DNA of 64,000 nucleotides, taken from positions 153,789 through 217,788 of the forward strand of contig NZ_HG326228.1 in the NCBI RefSeq assembly GCF_000312505.2, read 5' to 3'. Below the pieces are notes generated by a model. It was not told the origin of the DNA. It saw nothing but the letters and a program-made list of their open reading frames with translations, and made no database searches. How positions within the stretch are numbered: the stretch's first letter is position 1; each line of letters opens with the position of its first letter. The stretch comes from Fenollaria massiliensis (GTDB taxonomy: Bacteria; Bacillota; Clostridia; Tissierellales; Peptoniphilaceae). The position numbers and the translations under genes were made by a program. This document shows, piece by piece, positions 1 to 7,423 of the stretch.

Positions 1-373
1 TACCTATGCCTCTTACTTGAAGAAGTTTATCTGTTTCATTAAAAATTACTTTAATAGAATCAAGGCCGAAGAGGTCAATTATCTCTTCGGCTCTTTTTTC
101 ACCAATTTTAGGAATACCACTTTTAATCAAGTAGCTTCTAATAGATTCAATTGTGTCTCTCTCTTTGAAAGAAAGCTTAGTAAAATTAATTTGCTCGCCA
201 TACTTTTCATGAAAGACAAGTTCGCCCTCAAGCTCAACGTAGTCATGCTCCTTAACAGTCAGAGCAGTGCCAACGCAAGTAATAAGCTCACCATCAGAGT
301 TAACTTGCATAACGGTGTACGCGTTTAAATCATTTCTATATACAATTTTAATTACTTCACCGTCTATAATCAT
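1..373 (-). CDS. recD2: RecD2-type ATP-dependent DNA helicase, N-terminal part only
   Basis: The gene runs off the left edge, so only about 124 N-terminal residues are visible. They begin MIIDGEVIKIVYRNDL and carry the small beta-barrel start typical of the RecD2/YrrC family. This is followed near residues 85-115 by a helix-hairpin-helix-like segment with IPKIGEKRAEEI and then LLQVRGIG. RecD2 is a 5'-3' helicase of replication and repair; the motor domains lie outside the window. AAAGGAG precedes the ATG at a normal distance. It is the last visible gene of the minus-strand envelope operon but is functionally unrelated to it. Identification rests on the N-terminal domain alone. Confidence 0.8.
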   Translation of the reverse strand, partial: MIIDGEVIKIVYRNDLNAYTVMQVNSDGELITCVGTALTVKEHDYVELEGELVFHEKYGEQINFTKLSFKERDTIESIRSYLIKSGIPKIGEKRAEEIIDLFGLDSIKVIFNETDKLLQVRGIG

Positions 374-396
374 ATTAACTCCTTTAATAATTTTAA

Positions 397-600
397 TTAT
401 TCTTCAGTATTTTTTTCTTCGATTGAATTATTTTCTTCTTTTTTCGAATTTTCTATAAGTTCTTTTTCTTCCTTAGTAATAAGTCTTGTGCCTGCCTTTG
501 ACATCTTAGGGATATTGTTAATCTTATTTTTAAGTGCGTCAAATTTTTCATTAGTCTCTTTCATTAGATCCATGAATTTGTCATCAATACTTTTTGCCAT
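397..600 (-). CDS. small charged hypothetical protein, 67 aa
   Basis: A short protein rich in Lys and Glu, beginning MAKSIDDKFMDLMKET, with heptad-like spacing in the first 35 residues that suggests a coiled coil, and an acidic Glu/Asn tail. A GGAAGTGAT ribosome site sits just before the ATG. It lies between a small membrane protein (4 bp away) and recD2 (23 bp away) on the same strand, so it is probably co-transcribed with them. There is no signal peptide and no motif I recognise. The good ribosome site and snug spacing argue for a real gene; the function is unknown. Confidence 0.6.
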   Translation of the reverse strand: MAKSIDDKFMDLMKETNEKFDALKNKINNIPKMSKAGTRLITKEEKELIENSKKEENNSIEEKNTEE

Positions 601-604
601 ATTA

Positions 605-1057
605 TCACTTCCTTAAATTGTATTTGCTAATTACACCTAGTGAATAGAGAAGCTTTGTCAGTAAAAATCCAATAAATGATGTGATAGCGTTTACTGGTAT
701 GAAAAAACTTTTCAAAACTAGGTACATAGCTTGATTAATTATATTGAATATAAAATATTTCTCTGTAAATAGCTCTGCTTTTATATAAAATTTTGAAAAA
801 ATCAGCGAGGCTATAAATATGATTAGGCCTATAAATATGATTAAGTTGTACGATTTAAGCGCTTTATTTTTTCTATATTTTGTATTTACTAAAAATCCTG
901 ATAAATAGAATAGTATCAGTATTATTAATGAATATAAAATCATTACTATCCTTAAAACTAAGGGGCTAGTAAGTTTTTTTAGTGAAAGCATCATAAATAC
1001 TGCTACTACTGTGATTAGTATATATGATAAAAGTGCTTTTATTGTGTTCTTAATCAT
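605..1057 (-). CDS. hypothetical multi-pass membrane protein, 150 aa
   Basis: About four or five hydrophobic helices span nearly the whole length, separated by short basic loops such as NTKYRKNKALK near residue 60. Its ATG overlaps the stop codon of the ApbE gene by one base in a TAATG arrangement, implying translational coupling. It has no catalytic motif I can name. Its place directly after apbE and the surface-acylation genes suggests an envelope role, but that is inference from position only. Confidence 0.65.
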   Translation of the reverse strand: MIKNTIKALLSYILITVVAVFMMLSLKKLTSPLVLRIVMILYSLIILILFYLSGFLVNTKYRKNKALKSYNLIIFIGLIIFIASLIFSKFYIKAELFTEKYFIFNIINQAMYLVLKSFFIPVNAITSFIGFLLTKLLYSLGVISKYNLRK

Positions 1058-2144
1058 TAATTTGTTGCTCCTAAAGATTTGGAGTAGTGCTTAAGCCCAT
1101 CGGTATAAAACTCTGTATTATCAAAATTAATCCACAATGCTTCTGTGTCAGGGAAGTCCTTAATTACTTCAGCGCCTTCTTCATAAGTAAGTGTAAATAA
1201 TAATGTAGATAAAAAGTCTGCGATGCCTGAGTCTTTAGTGATTACAGTGACAGCTGTAAAATTTCTTGCGCTAGATAAAGTTCTTGTATCGATAATGTGA
1301 TTGTATTTAACGTTGTCAAGTCCATAGAAATATCTTTGATAATCACCAGATGTAACTATTGCTTTATCCATAGTATATAAAATGTCATAAATTTCTGAGT
1401 CGCCTTCCTTCATCTCTGAAGCAGAGTAAGGATTTTCAACGCCTACAGTCCATTTCCTCTTAGTTTCTCCGTTAGGGTGGCCGATAGTTTTAACGTTACC
1501 ACCAGCACTTAGAACTACTGAATCAAAGCCATCTTCTTTAAGTTCGTTGCATATAAGTTCAACAGCATAACCCTTGGCAACTGAGCCAAGATTTATTTTT
1601 GTTCTCTCATCTGTTATATATACAGTACTTTCTTCTTTATCAATGATAATATTATTTAATGAGGCGTATTTTGCTCTTTCTTTTAGCACTTCTATATCAG
1701 GTGTAGCTGCCTTTAGCTCATCATTTTCAAGAGCTTCAGTCATGCTTTTTTCCCAAAGCTCGATTACAGCGCCAAAAGCAATGTTTACGCGAGAATCATA
1801 TTTCAAACCAAGAGTTTTGGATTGAGATATAAGATCTAAAAGAGCTGCATCGACCTTAACTTTTCCTTTCCAGCCATCTTGTTTATAGTATAGACATTGT
1901 TTACGCCTTCATGTTCTTTGTGGCAGTCAAACAAATTATCGTAGTATTTTAATCTTTCAGCTAATTTTTTATCAAATTTATCTGCTTCTTCTTGAGTAAA
2001 GAAGTAGCCGGTCGCCTTAACTAAAGTATCGAAGCTATCGAAATAATCAAATGAAAATTTCATTCTTACCTTTGGTTTGCACGATGCTAGTAAGCTAAAT
2101 AATAAAGCTATTACTACTAATAGTGATATTTTTCTTTTATTCAT
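1057..2144 (-). pseudogene. apbE: ApbE-family FAD:protein FMN transferase lipoprotein, split by a single-base frameshift
   Basis: Two frames together encode one ApbE-like protein of about 362 residues. The upstream part (2144 down to about 1860) begins MNKRKISLLVVIALL with lipobox LASC and continues YFDSFDTLVKATGYFF. Reading then stops at 1836. One base out of phase the protein resumes as VKVDAALLDLIS and keeps the family blocks LGSVAKGYAV, SAGGNVKTIG, HIIDTRTLSSARNFTAVTV and ADFLSTLLF. ApbE enzymes attach FMN covalently to threonine of extracytoplasmic proteins. The break is in GGAAAAGTT (minus strand); one extra A, or a -1 slip on AAG, restores the frame. It may be a true mutation, a sequencing error in the A run, or recoding. 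The start at 2144 is set by AGAGGTGA; a longer upstream frame lacks a ribosome site. Confidence 0.8.
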
Positions 2145-2194
2145 AGTTTCACCTCTAAGTATATAATACAACAAAAAGCTCGATTTTTCAAGAT

Positions 2195-3244
2195 TTAATT
2201 AAGTCCGTTCACGCTGCCAAGAATTAAACATGTGTCAATTTCTTTTTCATGAACAAAATCATTGATGTTTTGATTAAAGAAACGCTTGTCAATCATGTAT
2301 ATAGTTTTGAAATCATTTGTGAATAGACTTGCCACTGCGTTTGCGAATGAGTCCTTTATAATAAGTAGAGTTTTATCCGTAGAAGGATTGCCACTTATTT
2401 CAACAAGACCATAGTTACCGCTAAATAGAGCTTTGTATTTATCTTTGTTTTTGAACTCATCCTTGTCAAGCACTTTTATATCCTTATCGTCGCCTTTAAC
2501 CTTGATCTCGTCATAATTTTTTGGCAGGTAGAATAATATTTCATCTAGAGCGCTATTATAATAAGAAGACTTTGAATCAAGTGAGCCTCTAAAATTTTCA
2601 CAAGTGATTTTTTCAATTGTCTTCATCTCATCAAGACCCATGGCCAGAGCTATATCTTTATAGGCAAGGTAAGCGCCTTCACGCCAGTGGTGATCGGACT
2701 TGTAGAAGATATATTCCTCTTTGTGATCCATCATAAGCTTATATAAATCGATGTAATTACCTTTGATTTCATTTTTGTATCTATTAAGAACCACTGTTTC
2801 ATCGCTAAATGTAGCGCCTTTTGGAAGCTTTTCTCTATAAACTTCGCCTTTATCGGGGCAGATGGCGATGAATTTATTTTTTACATCGATATCGTTTATA
2901 TATTTTATAAATTTATCAGTTTTTTTCTCATCATAAATATATTTTTCGTAATAATTTTTGTCTGTGCCGATATAAACGCCGTTAAATTCTCTTTTGCCAA
3001 GAGCGTAGTCAAGTCTTGATTTTGCGCCAACTAGAGCATCTTTCATTATAAATTGATCCTTGCAATAGGCCTCGAATTTTTTAGTGAAGTCACCATTTTT
3101 AAGTGAAAAAAATGAAAATTTTGGAAGTTCTTCTAAAACTCTATTTTCATTTTGGCTAAAACTTTTATCTTTAGCAAAAATATTTGCGATTAAAACTGAG
3201 CTTATAAATATAAAGAATAATATTTTTAATAATTTATCTTTCAT
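2195..3244 (-). CDS. DHHW/AlgX-like SGNH-type protein, likely partner of the MBOAT acyltransferase
   Basis: A 349-residue protein with one N-terminal hydrophobic anchor (residues 5-22) and an extracytoplasmic body. The segment SDHHWREGAYLAY carries the DHHW signature of AlgJ/AlgX-like acetylation proteins, and LLIIKDSFANA supplies the GDSF-like nucleophile block further on. In the family such proteins accept or transfer acyl groups brought across the membrane by an MBOAT protein. The gene follows the MBOAT gene within 9 bp, as expected for that pairing. I start it at the ATG at 3244 because AGGTG sits six bases upstream; an in-frame GTG at 3253 would overlap that site. The substrate polymer is not evident. 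Confidence 0.8.
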   Translation of the reverse strand: MKDKLLKILFFIFISSVLIANIFAKDKSFSQNENRVLEELPKFSFFSLKNGDFTKKFEAYCKDQFIMKDALVGAKSRLDYALGKREFNGVYIGTDKNYYEKYIYDEKKTDKFIKYINDIDVKNKFIAICPDKGEVYREKLPKGATFSDETVVLNRYKNEIKGNYIDLYKLMMDHKEEYIFYKSDHHWREGAYLAYKDIALAMGLDEMKTIEKITCENFRGSLDSKSSYYNSALDEILFYLPKNYDEIKVKGDDKDIKVLDKDEFKNKDKYKALFSGNYGLVEISGNPSTDKTLLIIKDSFANAVASLFTNDFKTIYMIDKRFFNQNINDFVHEKEIDTCLILGSVNGLN

Positions 3245-3253
3245 ATATATCAC

Positions 3254-4633
3254 CTAAAATCTAAAATACAAGAATGGGTTGTAGGACTCGCTAATTAGTG
3301 ACATTGTCACAAGTATTAAAAGGATGAATAAAAAGGCAATTTCTAAATAAGATGTTTTTCTATCCTTATCAATAAGATTTTTGCATACGCCAAGCGATAA
3401 AAGCGCACCAACGATTAGATAAAAACCATACTCTTTTAAGTAAAAATACGCTTCTAGGGATGAGAAATTTTTAAAATTGAACATTGCCTTTATAAATGGA
3501 CCTATCTCAGTCACTTTAAACTCAAATATTACCCAGCCAATAATTATAAATAGAATTGCATATATATGTTTTATAAAATTTGGTGCCTTTTCAAGTGCCT
3601 TTGCATAAACAAATTTTTCTAAAACTAGCAAAATAAAATAGTATAGACCCCATAAAATGAAGTTAAAGTCCGCTCCGTGCCAAAAACCTGTCAAAAACCA
3701 CGTGATAAATAAGTTTAGTATCTGTCTTGGTAATTTCACTCTGTTACCGCCAAGTGGTATGTAGACATAGTTTCTGAACCATAGTGATAAACTCATGTGC
3801 CAGCGTCTCCAAAACTCAGTTATTGACCTTGAAATGTATGGAAAATTAAAGTTTTCTAAAAAGTCAAAGCCAAGCATGCGGCCCAAACCTATTGCCATGT
3901 CAGAGTAGCCACTAAAATCAAAATAAATTTGCAAAGTAAAGGCGATGATGCCAAGCCAAGCCATTGACGATGGCAGTGCTGATATTTCTTTTGCAAGAAT
4001 AATTTTATATAGCTCACCAAGTTTATTTGCAATCAAAACTTTTTTAGCAAGACCATAAACAAATCTTTTTATGCCATAGGCGATGGAATTGTCAGAAAAG
4101 TCTCTATTTTTTAGTTGATTAAATATATCGATGTATCTAACTATAGGTCCAGCGACAAGCTGAGGGAACATCGCAACATAAGCGCTGTAGTCAAAAAAGC
4201 TGTTTGATGCTTCGACCTCGCCTCTATATACATCAATTGTGTAGCTAAGCGTTTGGAATGTATAGAAGGATATACCAAGAGGCAGACTTAAATTATTTGC
4301 GCTAATATTTAAATTAAATAAATAATTTAAATTATCAATCACAAAATTGTAGTACTTAAAGAAAAAAAGCAGACCAATATTGACAATTACACTCAATATA
4401 AGGACTGCTTTGCGTTTCCATTCATCTTTAAATTTATTTAAAAGTCTTCCATTAAAATAATCAAATACACTGGAAAAAAGCATTATCCCTACATATATCG
4501 GCTCGCCCCACGCATAAAAGATGAGCGAGAGTATAAAGAGCGTGAAGTTCTTTATCTTTTTTGGCGATATATAGTATAAGAATAATGCAATCGGTAAGAA
4601 TACGTATAAGAATAAAAGTGAAGAGAATACCAT
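3254..4633 (-). CDS. MBOAT-family membrane O-acyltransferase (AlgI/DltB-like)
   Basis: A 459-residue polytopic membrane protein with the AlgI-type core EFWRRWHMSLSLWFRNYVYI and PLGGNR. The proposed catalytic histidine is H319 in FWHGADFNFILWG. MBOAT proteins of this group move acyl groups from a cytoplasmic donor to the outside face for O-acylation of exopolysaccharide, teichoic acid or peptidoglycan. The ATG overlaps the stop of the DUF4358 lipoprotein by one base, and the DHHW gene follows at once, so the three are one transcription unit. Family assignment is firm; the substrate is unknown. Confidence 0.93.
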   Translation of the reverse strand: MVFSSLLFLYVFLPIALFLYYISPKKIKNFTLFILSLIFYAWGEPIYVGIMLFSSVFDYFNGRLLNKFKDEWKRKAVLILSVIVNIGLLFFFKYYNFVIDNLNYLFNLNISANNLSLPLGISFYTFQTLSYTIDVYRGEVEASNSFFDYSAYVAMFPQLVAGPIVRYIDIFNQLKNRDFSDNSIAYGIKRFVYGLAKKVLIANKLGELYKIILAKEISALPSSMAWLGIIAFTLQIYFDFSGYSDMAIGLGRMLGFDFLENFNFPYISRSITEFWRRWHMSLSLWFRNYVYIPLGGNRVKLPRQILNLFITWFLTGFWHGADFNFILWGLYYFILLVLEKFVYAKALEKAPNFIKHIYAILFIIIGWVIFEFKVTEIGPFIKAMFNFKNFSSLEAYFYLKEYGFYLIVGALLSLGVCKNLIDKDRKTSYLEIAFLFILLILVTMSLISESYNPFLYFRF

Positions 4634-5088
4634 TACTTATAAAGCTCAGCTAAAGCTTTCTTCACTTCTTCAGACTTTTCTGAAATTACTAGTACGATAG
4701 TCTTGCCATGTTCTTCATATACGCTGTCTTCAACAAGCTTTGCTTGATCAGGAGCGTAGTCTTTATAAATTTTTATAAGATTTTCTTTATATGCATCAAT
4801 TTTTTCTTTAAATTCACTTGCATCACTTGCATTTTTTAGTCTTAATAATAGCACTGCGTTTGTATTTAAATTAGTTTGAGGACCATACATTTCATAAGAA
4901 TCGATTTTTTCCTTATCAAAATCAAAAGTATCCTTTAGATAAGAATCTTCTTCTTCCTTAGAAAAAGTAGAAAAATCAATAGTATCTTTAAGTTTGTCCT
5001 TAATATCATTAAGGCTTACGTCCTTAGTAGAGCATCCCACCATAAATATCATAAGTGCTACGCTTAAAATTATTAATATCTTTTTCAT
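4633..5088 (-). CDS. DUF4358-type lipoprotein
   Basis: A 151-residue protein with a signal peptide ending in the lipobox MVGC, so it is probably anchored to the outer face of the membrane. The mature part contains KEEEDSYLKDTFDF, MYGPQTNLNTNAVLLL and a helix with KEKIDAYKENLIKIYKDYAPDQ, resembling DUF4358 proteins that accompany MBOAT/DHHW genes in Clostridia. AGGTAGGTTATT precedes the ATG. Sharing an operon with the acyltransferase suggests an accessory role in surface acylation. The DUF assignment is from memory of the family pattern. Confidence 0.75.
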   Translation of the reverse strand: MKKILIILSVALMIFMVGCSTKDVSLNDIKDKLKDTIDFSTFSKEEEDSYLKDTFDFDKEKIDSYEMYGPQTNLNTNAVLLLRLKNASDASEFKEKIDAYKENLIKIYKDYAPDQAKLVEDSVYEEHGKTIVLVISEKSEEVKKALAELYK

Positions 5089-5101
5089 AAATAACCTACC
5101 T

Positions 5102-6009
5102 TTAACTGTTTATATTTTTAACTTCATTTAACCAAACCTTGTGGAATTTACTCTTTAAGTGCATTCCATCAGGTTCAAAGTAATTTTGATTCTCATTTAA
5201 TAGATAAGAGAAATCTAAAAAGTCAAGTCCTCTCTCACTTGCTATAGATTTAATAACACTATTAAATGAATTTATCTTAGTATTATTTACCCTTGCATCT
5301 TCTTTCTCATCCAAAGCCTTGCTCACAGGGAAGATTGCTTGAAGATAAATTTTGGCATTAGGAAACTTAGCTTGAAGTGCATCAAGCATAGCCACATACC
5401 TTTCTTTAAACTTTTCTTCACTTTTAACAAAGACAGAGTCATTAAGACCCATCATTAGATAAATATTTTTTGGCTCAATACCAAATTTTTCATTTGGAAG
5501 AAGCTTTCTAAGAGTATCAGTATTTAAACCAATCTTAGAAAAAACATTGTTTTCGTAAAGAAATTTGTAGTATTTAAGCTCCTCAGTGATAGAGTCACCA
5601 ATGAAAAGGTCATTTTTAAAGAATTCTGTATAAACCGATATAGGAACAGTATTTACAGAAGATTTAGCAACCTTAACATTTTTAAATGCCTTAGGATCAA
5701 TTTCTTTACCTTTTTCAAGTAGCTTTGCAAGTTCTTCTTCCTTGACTTTTTTTCTATAAGCTAAAAGTTCTTTTTCTCTAATAGAAAAATTATAGTTATA
5801 AATTTCTTCATTTACTAAATTTTTAACAATATCTGCTTGTTTAATACCTTCAAAAACTTCATCAAGATTTATTTTTTCTTTTTTATTATTTAATTTATGA
5901 TTATTATATAAAAAATATAATGAACCCAATATAATAAGAATAAATATTATTGAAGAAAATATTTTTCTTGATTTTCTTTTTTTCTTCTATATTCAAAATT
6001 ATCTCTCAT
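5102..6009 (-). CDS. SGNH/GDSL hydrolase with N-terminal membrane anchor, out of frame at an A7 tract
   Basis: The uninterrupted frame (5929 to 5102) begins with a TTG inside a hydrophobic helix, an unlikely start. Upstream, an ATG at 6009 with a GGGGTG ribosome site encodes MRDNFEYRRKK, and one base out of phase come RKSRKIFSSIIFILIILG and the rest of the anchor. The two frames meet at a run of seven A (T7 at 5977-5983 on the plus strand); eight would join them into about 302 residues. The catalytic domain has FIGDSITE (Ser block), LMMGLND and DGMHL (Asp/His block), so it should be an extracellular esterase or acyl-handling enzyme. It is first in the MBOAT operon. Phase variation, mutation or a homopolymer read error are all possible. 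Confidence 0.8.
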
Positions 6010-6053
6010 TAATTACACCCCTATTTATTTCGAAATGATTTTTATGAAACAAA

Positions 6054-6059
6054 ATTATA
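6054..6059 (-). promoter_or_regulatory. candidate -10 box for the minus-strand envelope operon
   Basis: A TATAAT on the minus strand about 45 bases upstream of the SGNH start at 6009. No good -35 is visible 17 bases further up. The surrounding 6010-6300 gap between divergent genes is very AT-rich and holds several GAAAT/ATTTC repeats, including a hairpin ATTTCA-TGAAAT at 6062-6079. Confidence 0.3.
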
Positions 6060-6245
6060 TAATTTCATTTTTTTGAAATAATTTTAACCATAAAAATAAA
6101 GTTTTCATTCGAAATATCTCTTTCAATATTATATAATGTAAATGTAGAAAATTCAATACTCTTTGCCTAAATTATTGAAAAATGATATGAAGAATTTGTC
6201 ACAAGTTGTAACATTTATGTCATAATTTAATTAAAAAACTTTAAC

Positions 6246-6274
6246 TAGACATTCGTTAAAAATTTTGTTAAAAT
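6246..6274 (+). promoter_or_regulatory. promoter of the glucosaminidase-like gene
   Basis: TAGACA (6246-6251) and TAAAAT (6269-6274) are separated by exactly 17 bases, a good vegetative promoter. The start codon at 6301 follows after a short leader with an AGGAGGGAC ribosome site. Confidence 0.55.
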
Positions 6275-6300
6275 AAGACATACAATTTAGGAGGGACAAA

Positions 6301-6942
6301 ATGAATAGGAAAAAATTTATAATTACATTTTTACTATTGTTTGTTTTTCTTTGTGGATATTTTTTTAATAGTACAGGAACTATGGCGCAAAGGGAAGATG
6401 AAAACAATCAAAACAATAATCAAGAAGATATAGATATGATTATTAACTACAATGAAGATGATATGGTAAATAAAAGAGATGGTGAGATGATTGCCAACAT
6501 AGACGAACTAGTTTTAGTTATGGTAGAAGAAGAAAAGAATCTTACATACGATGTTTATCAAAAAACAAATTTAAGTGTAGAAGAGTTTAATAAAGTATTA
6601 GCAAAGACAGCACTTGCTGGACAAGGCGAAAGCTTTAAGGCACTTGAAGATGAGTTCGGAGTTAATGGTATATTTGCTATAGCTGTTTCGATCGCTGAAG
6701 CAGGTTGGGACGGTAGACAAGCTAGTAAGAATAACTTCTACGGTATGAGAGGATCAAATGGCTACCTTAGTTTTAAAACACCAAAGGATAATATATTGTA
6801 CTTTGGAGAATTAATTACAAAGAGTGTATATAAGGGAAAAACATTAAAAACTTTTGCAAAGATATATTGCCCACCACGTTATAAAAAATGGCACTCAGAT
6901 GTCGTTTGGCTTATGGGTAAGTTAATGGAAGAAATTAAATAA
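6301..6942 (+). CDS. secreted glucosaminidase-like (peptidoglycan hydrolase) domain protein
   Basis: A 213-residue protein with an N-terminal hydrophobic signal or anchor (residues 5-22), a low-complexity Asn/Asp/Glu stretch at about 33-55, and a C-terminal domain. The domain has AKTALAGQGESFKALEDEFG, AVSIAEAGWDGRQASKNNFYGMRG and YCPPRYKKWHSDV. The pattern of a Glu followed by NNFYGMRG resembles Flg/LytF-type beta-N-acetylglucosaminidases, which cleave the glycan strands of peptidoglycan; the Glu of AEAGW is the likely catalytic residue. AGGAGG precedes the ATG. It has its own promoter and terminator, so it is a single-gene unit divergent from the acylation operon. Confidence 0.8.
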   Translation: MNRKKFIITFLLLFVFLCGYFFNSTGTMAQREDENNQNNNQEDIDMIINYNEDDMVNKRDGEMIANIDELVLVMVEEEKNLTYDVYQKTNLSVEEFNKVLAKTALAGQGESFKALEDEFGVNGIFAIAVSIAEAGWDGRQASKNNFYGMRGSNGYLSFKTPKDNILYFGELITKSVYKGKTLKTFAKIYCPPRYKKWHSDVVWLMGKLMEEIK

Positions 6943-6987
6943 GAATAAAAATAAAAAGTGAATTAATAAAATAGTAAAATGTAATAG

Positions 6988-7022
6988 ATAAGCTTGCAAT
7001 TTAATTGCAGGCTTATTTTTTG
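6988..7022 (+). terminator. intrinsic terminator after the glucosaminidase-like gene
   Basis: A 13-bp stem (6988-7000 with 7004-7016) holding one G-U pair is followed by a run of T. It lies about 45 bp after the stop at 6942. Confidence 0.85.
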
Positions 7023-7138
7023 TGCAATTATATTTTAATCATGAAACCATATTTAATTATTAAAAAATTATTTTAAGATAATCATAATTAACTCATTATA
7101 AAAAATTATTTAAAAGTCATGAATCATTAGTAAGAAAT

Positions 7139-7181
7139 ATACATTAAAAATTATAAATATATTAGTAATTTTTTAATGTAT
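7139..7181. repeat. AT-rich inverted repeat
   Basis: TACATTAAAAATTA and its near-exact complement TAATTTTTTAATGTA (one extra T) flank about 13 bases. It sits in the otherwise gene-free 7022-7190 stretch, just upstream of the promoter of the tldD run. It could be an operator or a weak hairpin; I see no coding sequence in this gap. Confidence 0.4.
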
Positions 7182-7189
7182 AATTATTA

Positions 7190-7219
7190 TTGATAAATAT
7201 AATTCATATGTGATATAAT
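7190..7219 (+). promoter_or_regulatory. promoter of the tldD-to-serS gene run
   Basis: TTGATA (7190-7195) and TATAAT (7214-7219) are 18 bases apart, with TGTGA directly before the -10 (a TRTG extended -10). It is 18 bases ahead of the small membrane protein gene and is the only clear promoter I see before the terminator at 19409. Confidence 0.65.
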
Positions 7220-7237
7220 ATCTAAAGAGGTGTGATT

Positions 7238-7423
7238 ATGAACGGAAAATATTTAATCAAAGCAGCATTTATAATTTTACTAGCGTTTACAATAGCTAAT
7301 GTAGTTTATAAACCGGTGCAAGAATACACTGTATATGCACTAGCTATAGTTGATATACTTTTGATCGTAGGTTTATCTACAAGTAAACCTGAGAGAAAGG
7401 AGAAAAAGACTGATGAAAAATAA
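7238..7423 (+). CDS. small two-helix membrane protein, 61 aa, upstream of tldD
   Basis: Two hydrophobic segments (about residues 8-23 and 32-47) are joined by VYKPVQEY and followed by a lysine-rich tail ending KPERKEKKTDEK. AGAGGTG supports the ATG at 7238 rather than the in-frame GTG six bases earlier. Its last 11 bases overlap the start of tldD, so the two are translationally coupled. I do not recognise the family. Because TldD/TldE are proteases that act on modified peptides in other bacteria, the coupled small protein might be a partner or substrate, but nothing in its sequence demonstrates that. Confidence 0.7.
   Translation: MNGKYLIKAAFIILLAFTIANVVYKPVQEYTVYALAIVDILLIVGLSTSKPERKEKKTDEK

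Noticed and set aside
17..328. Plus-strand open frame of 103 codons at the left edge
   Set aside because: It is antisense to the recD2 N-terminus, has no ribosome site and no family resemblance.
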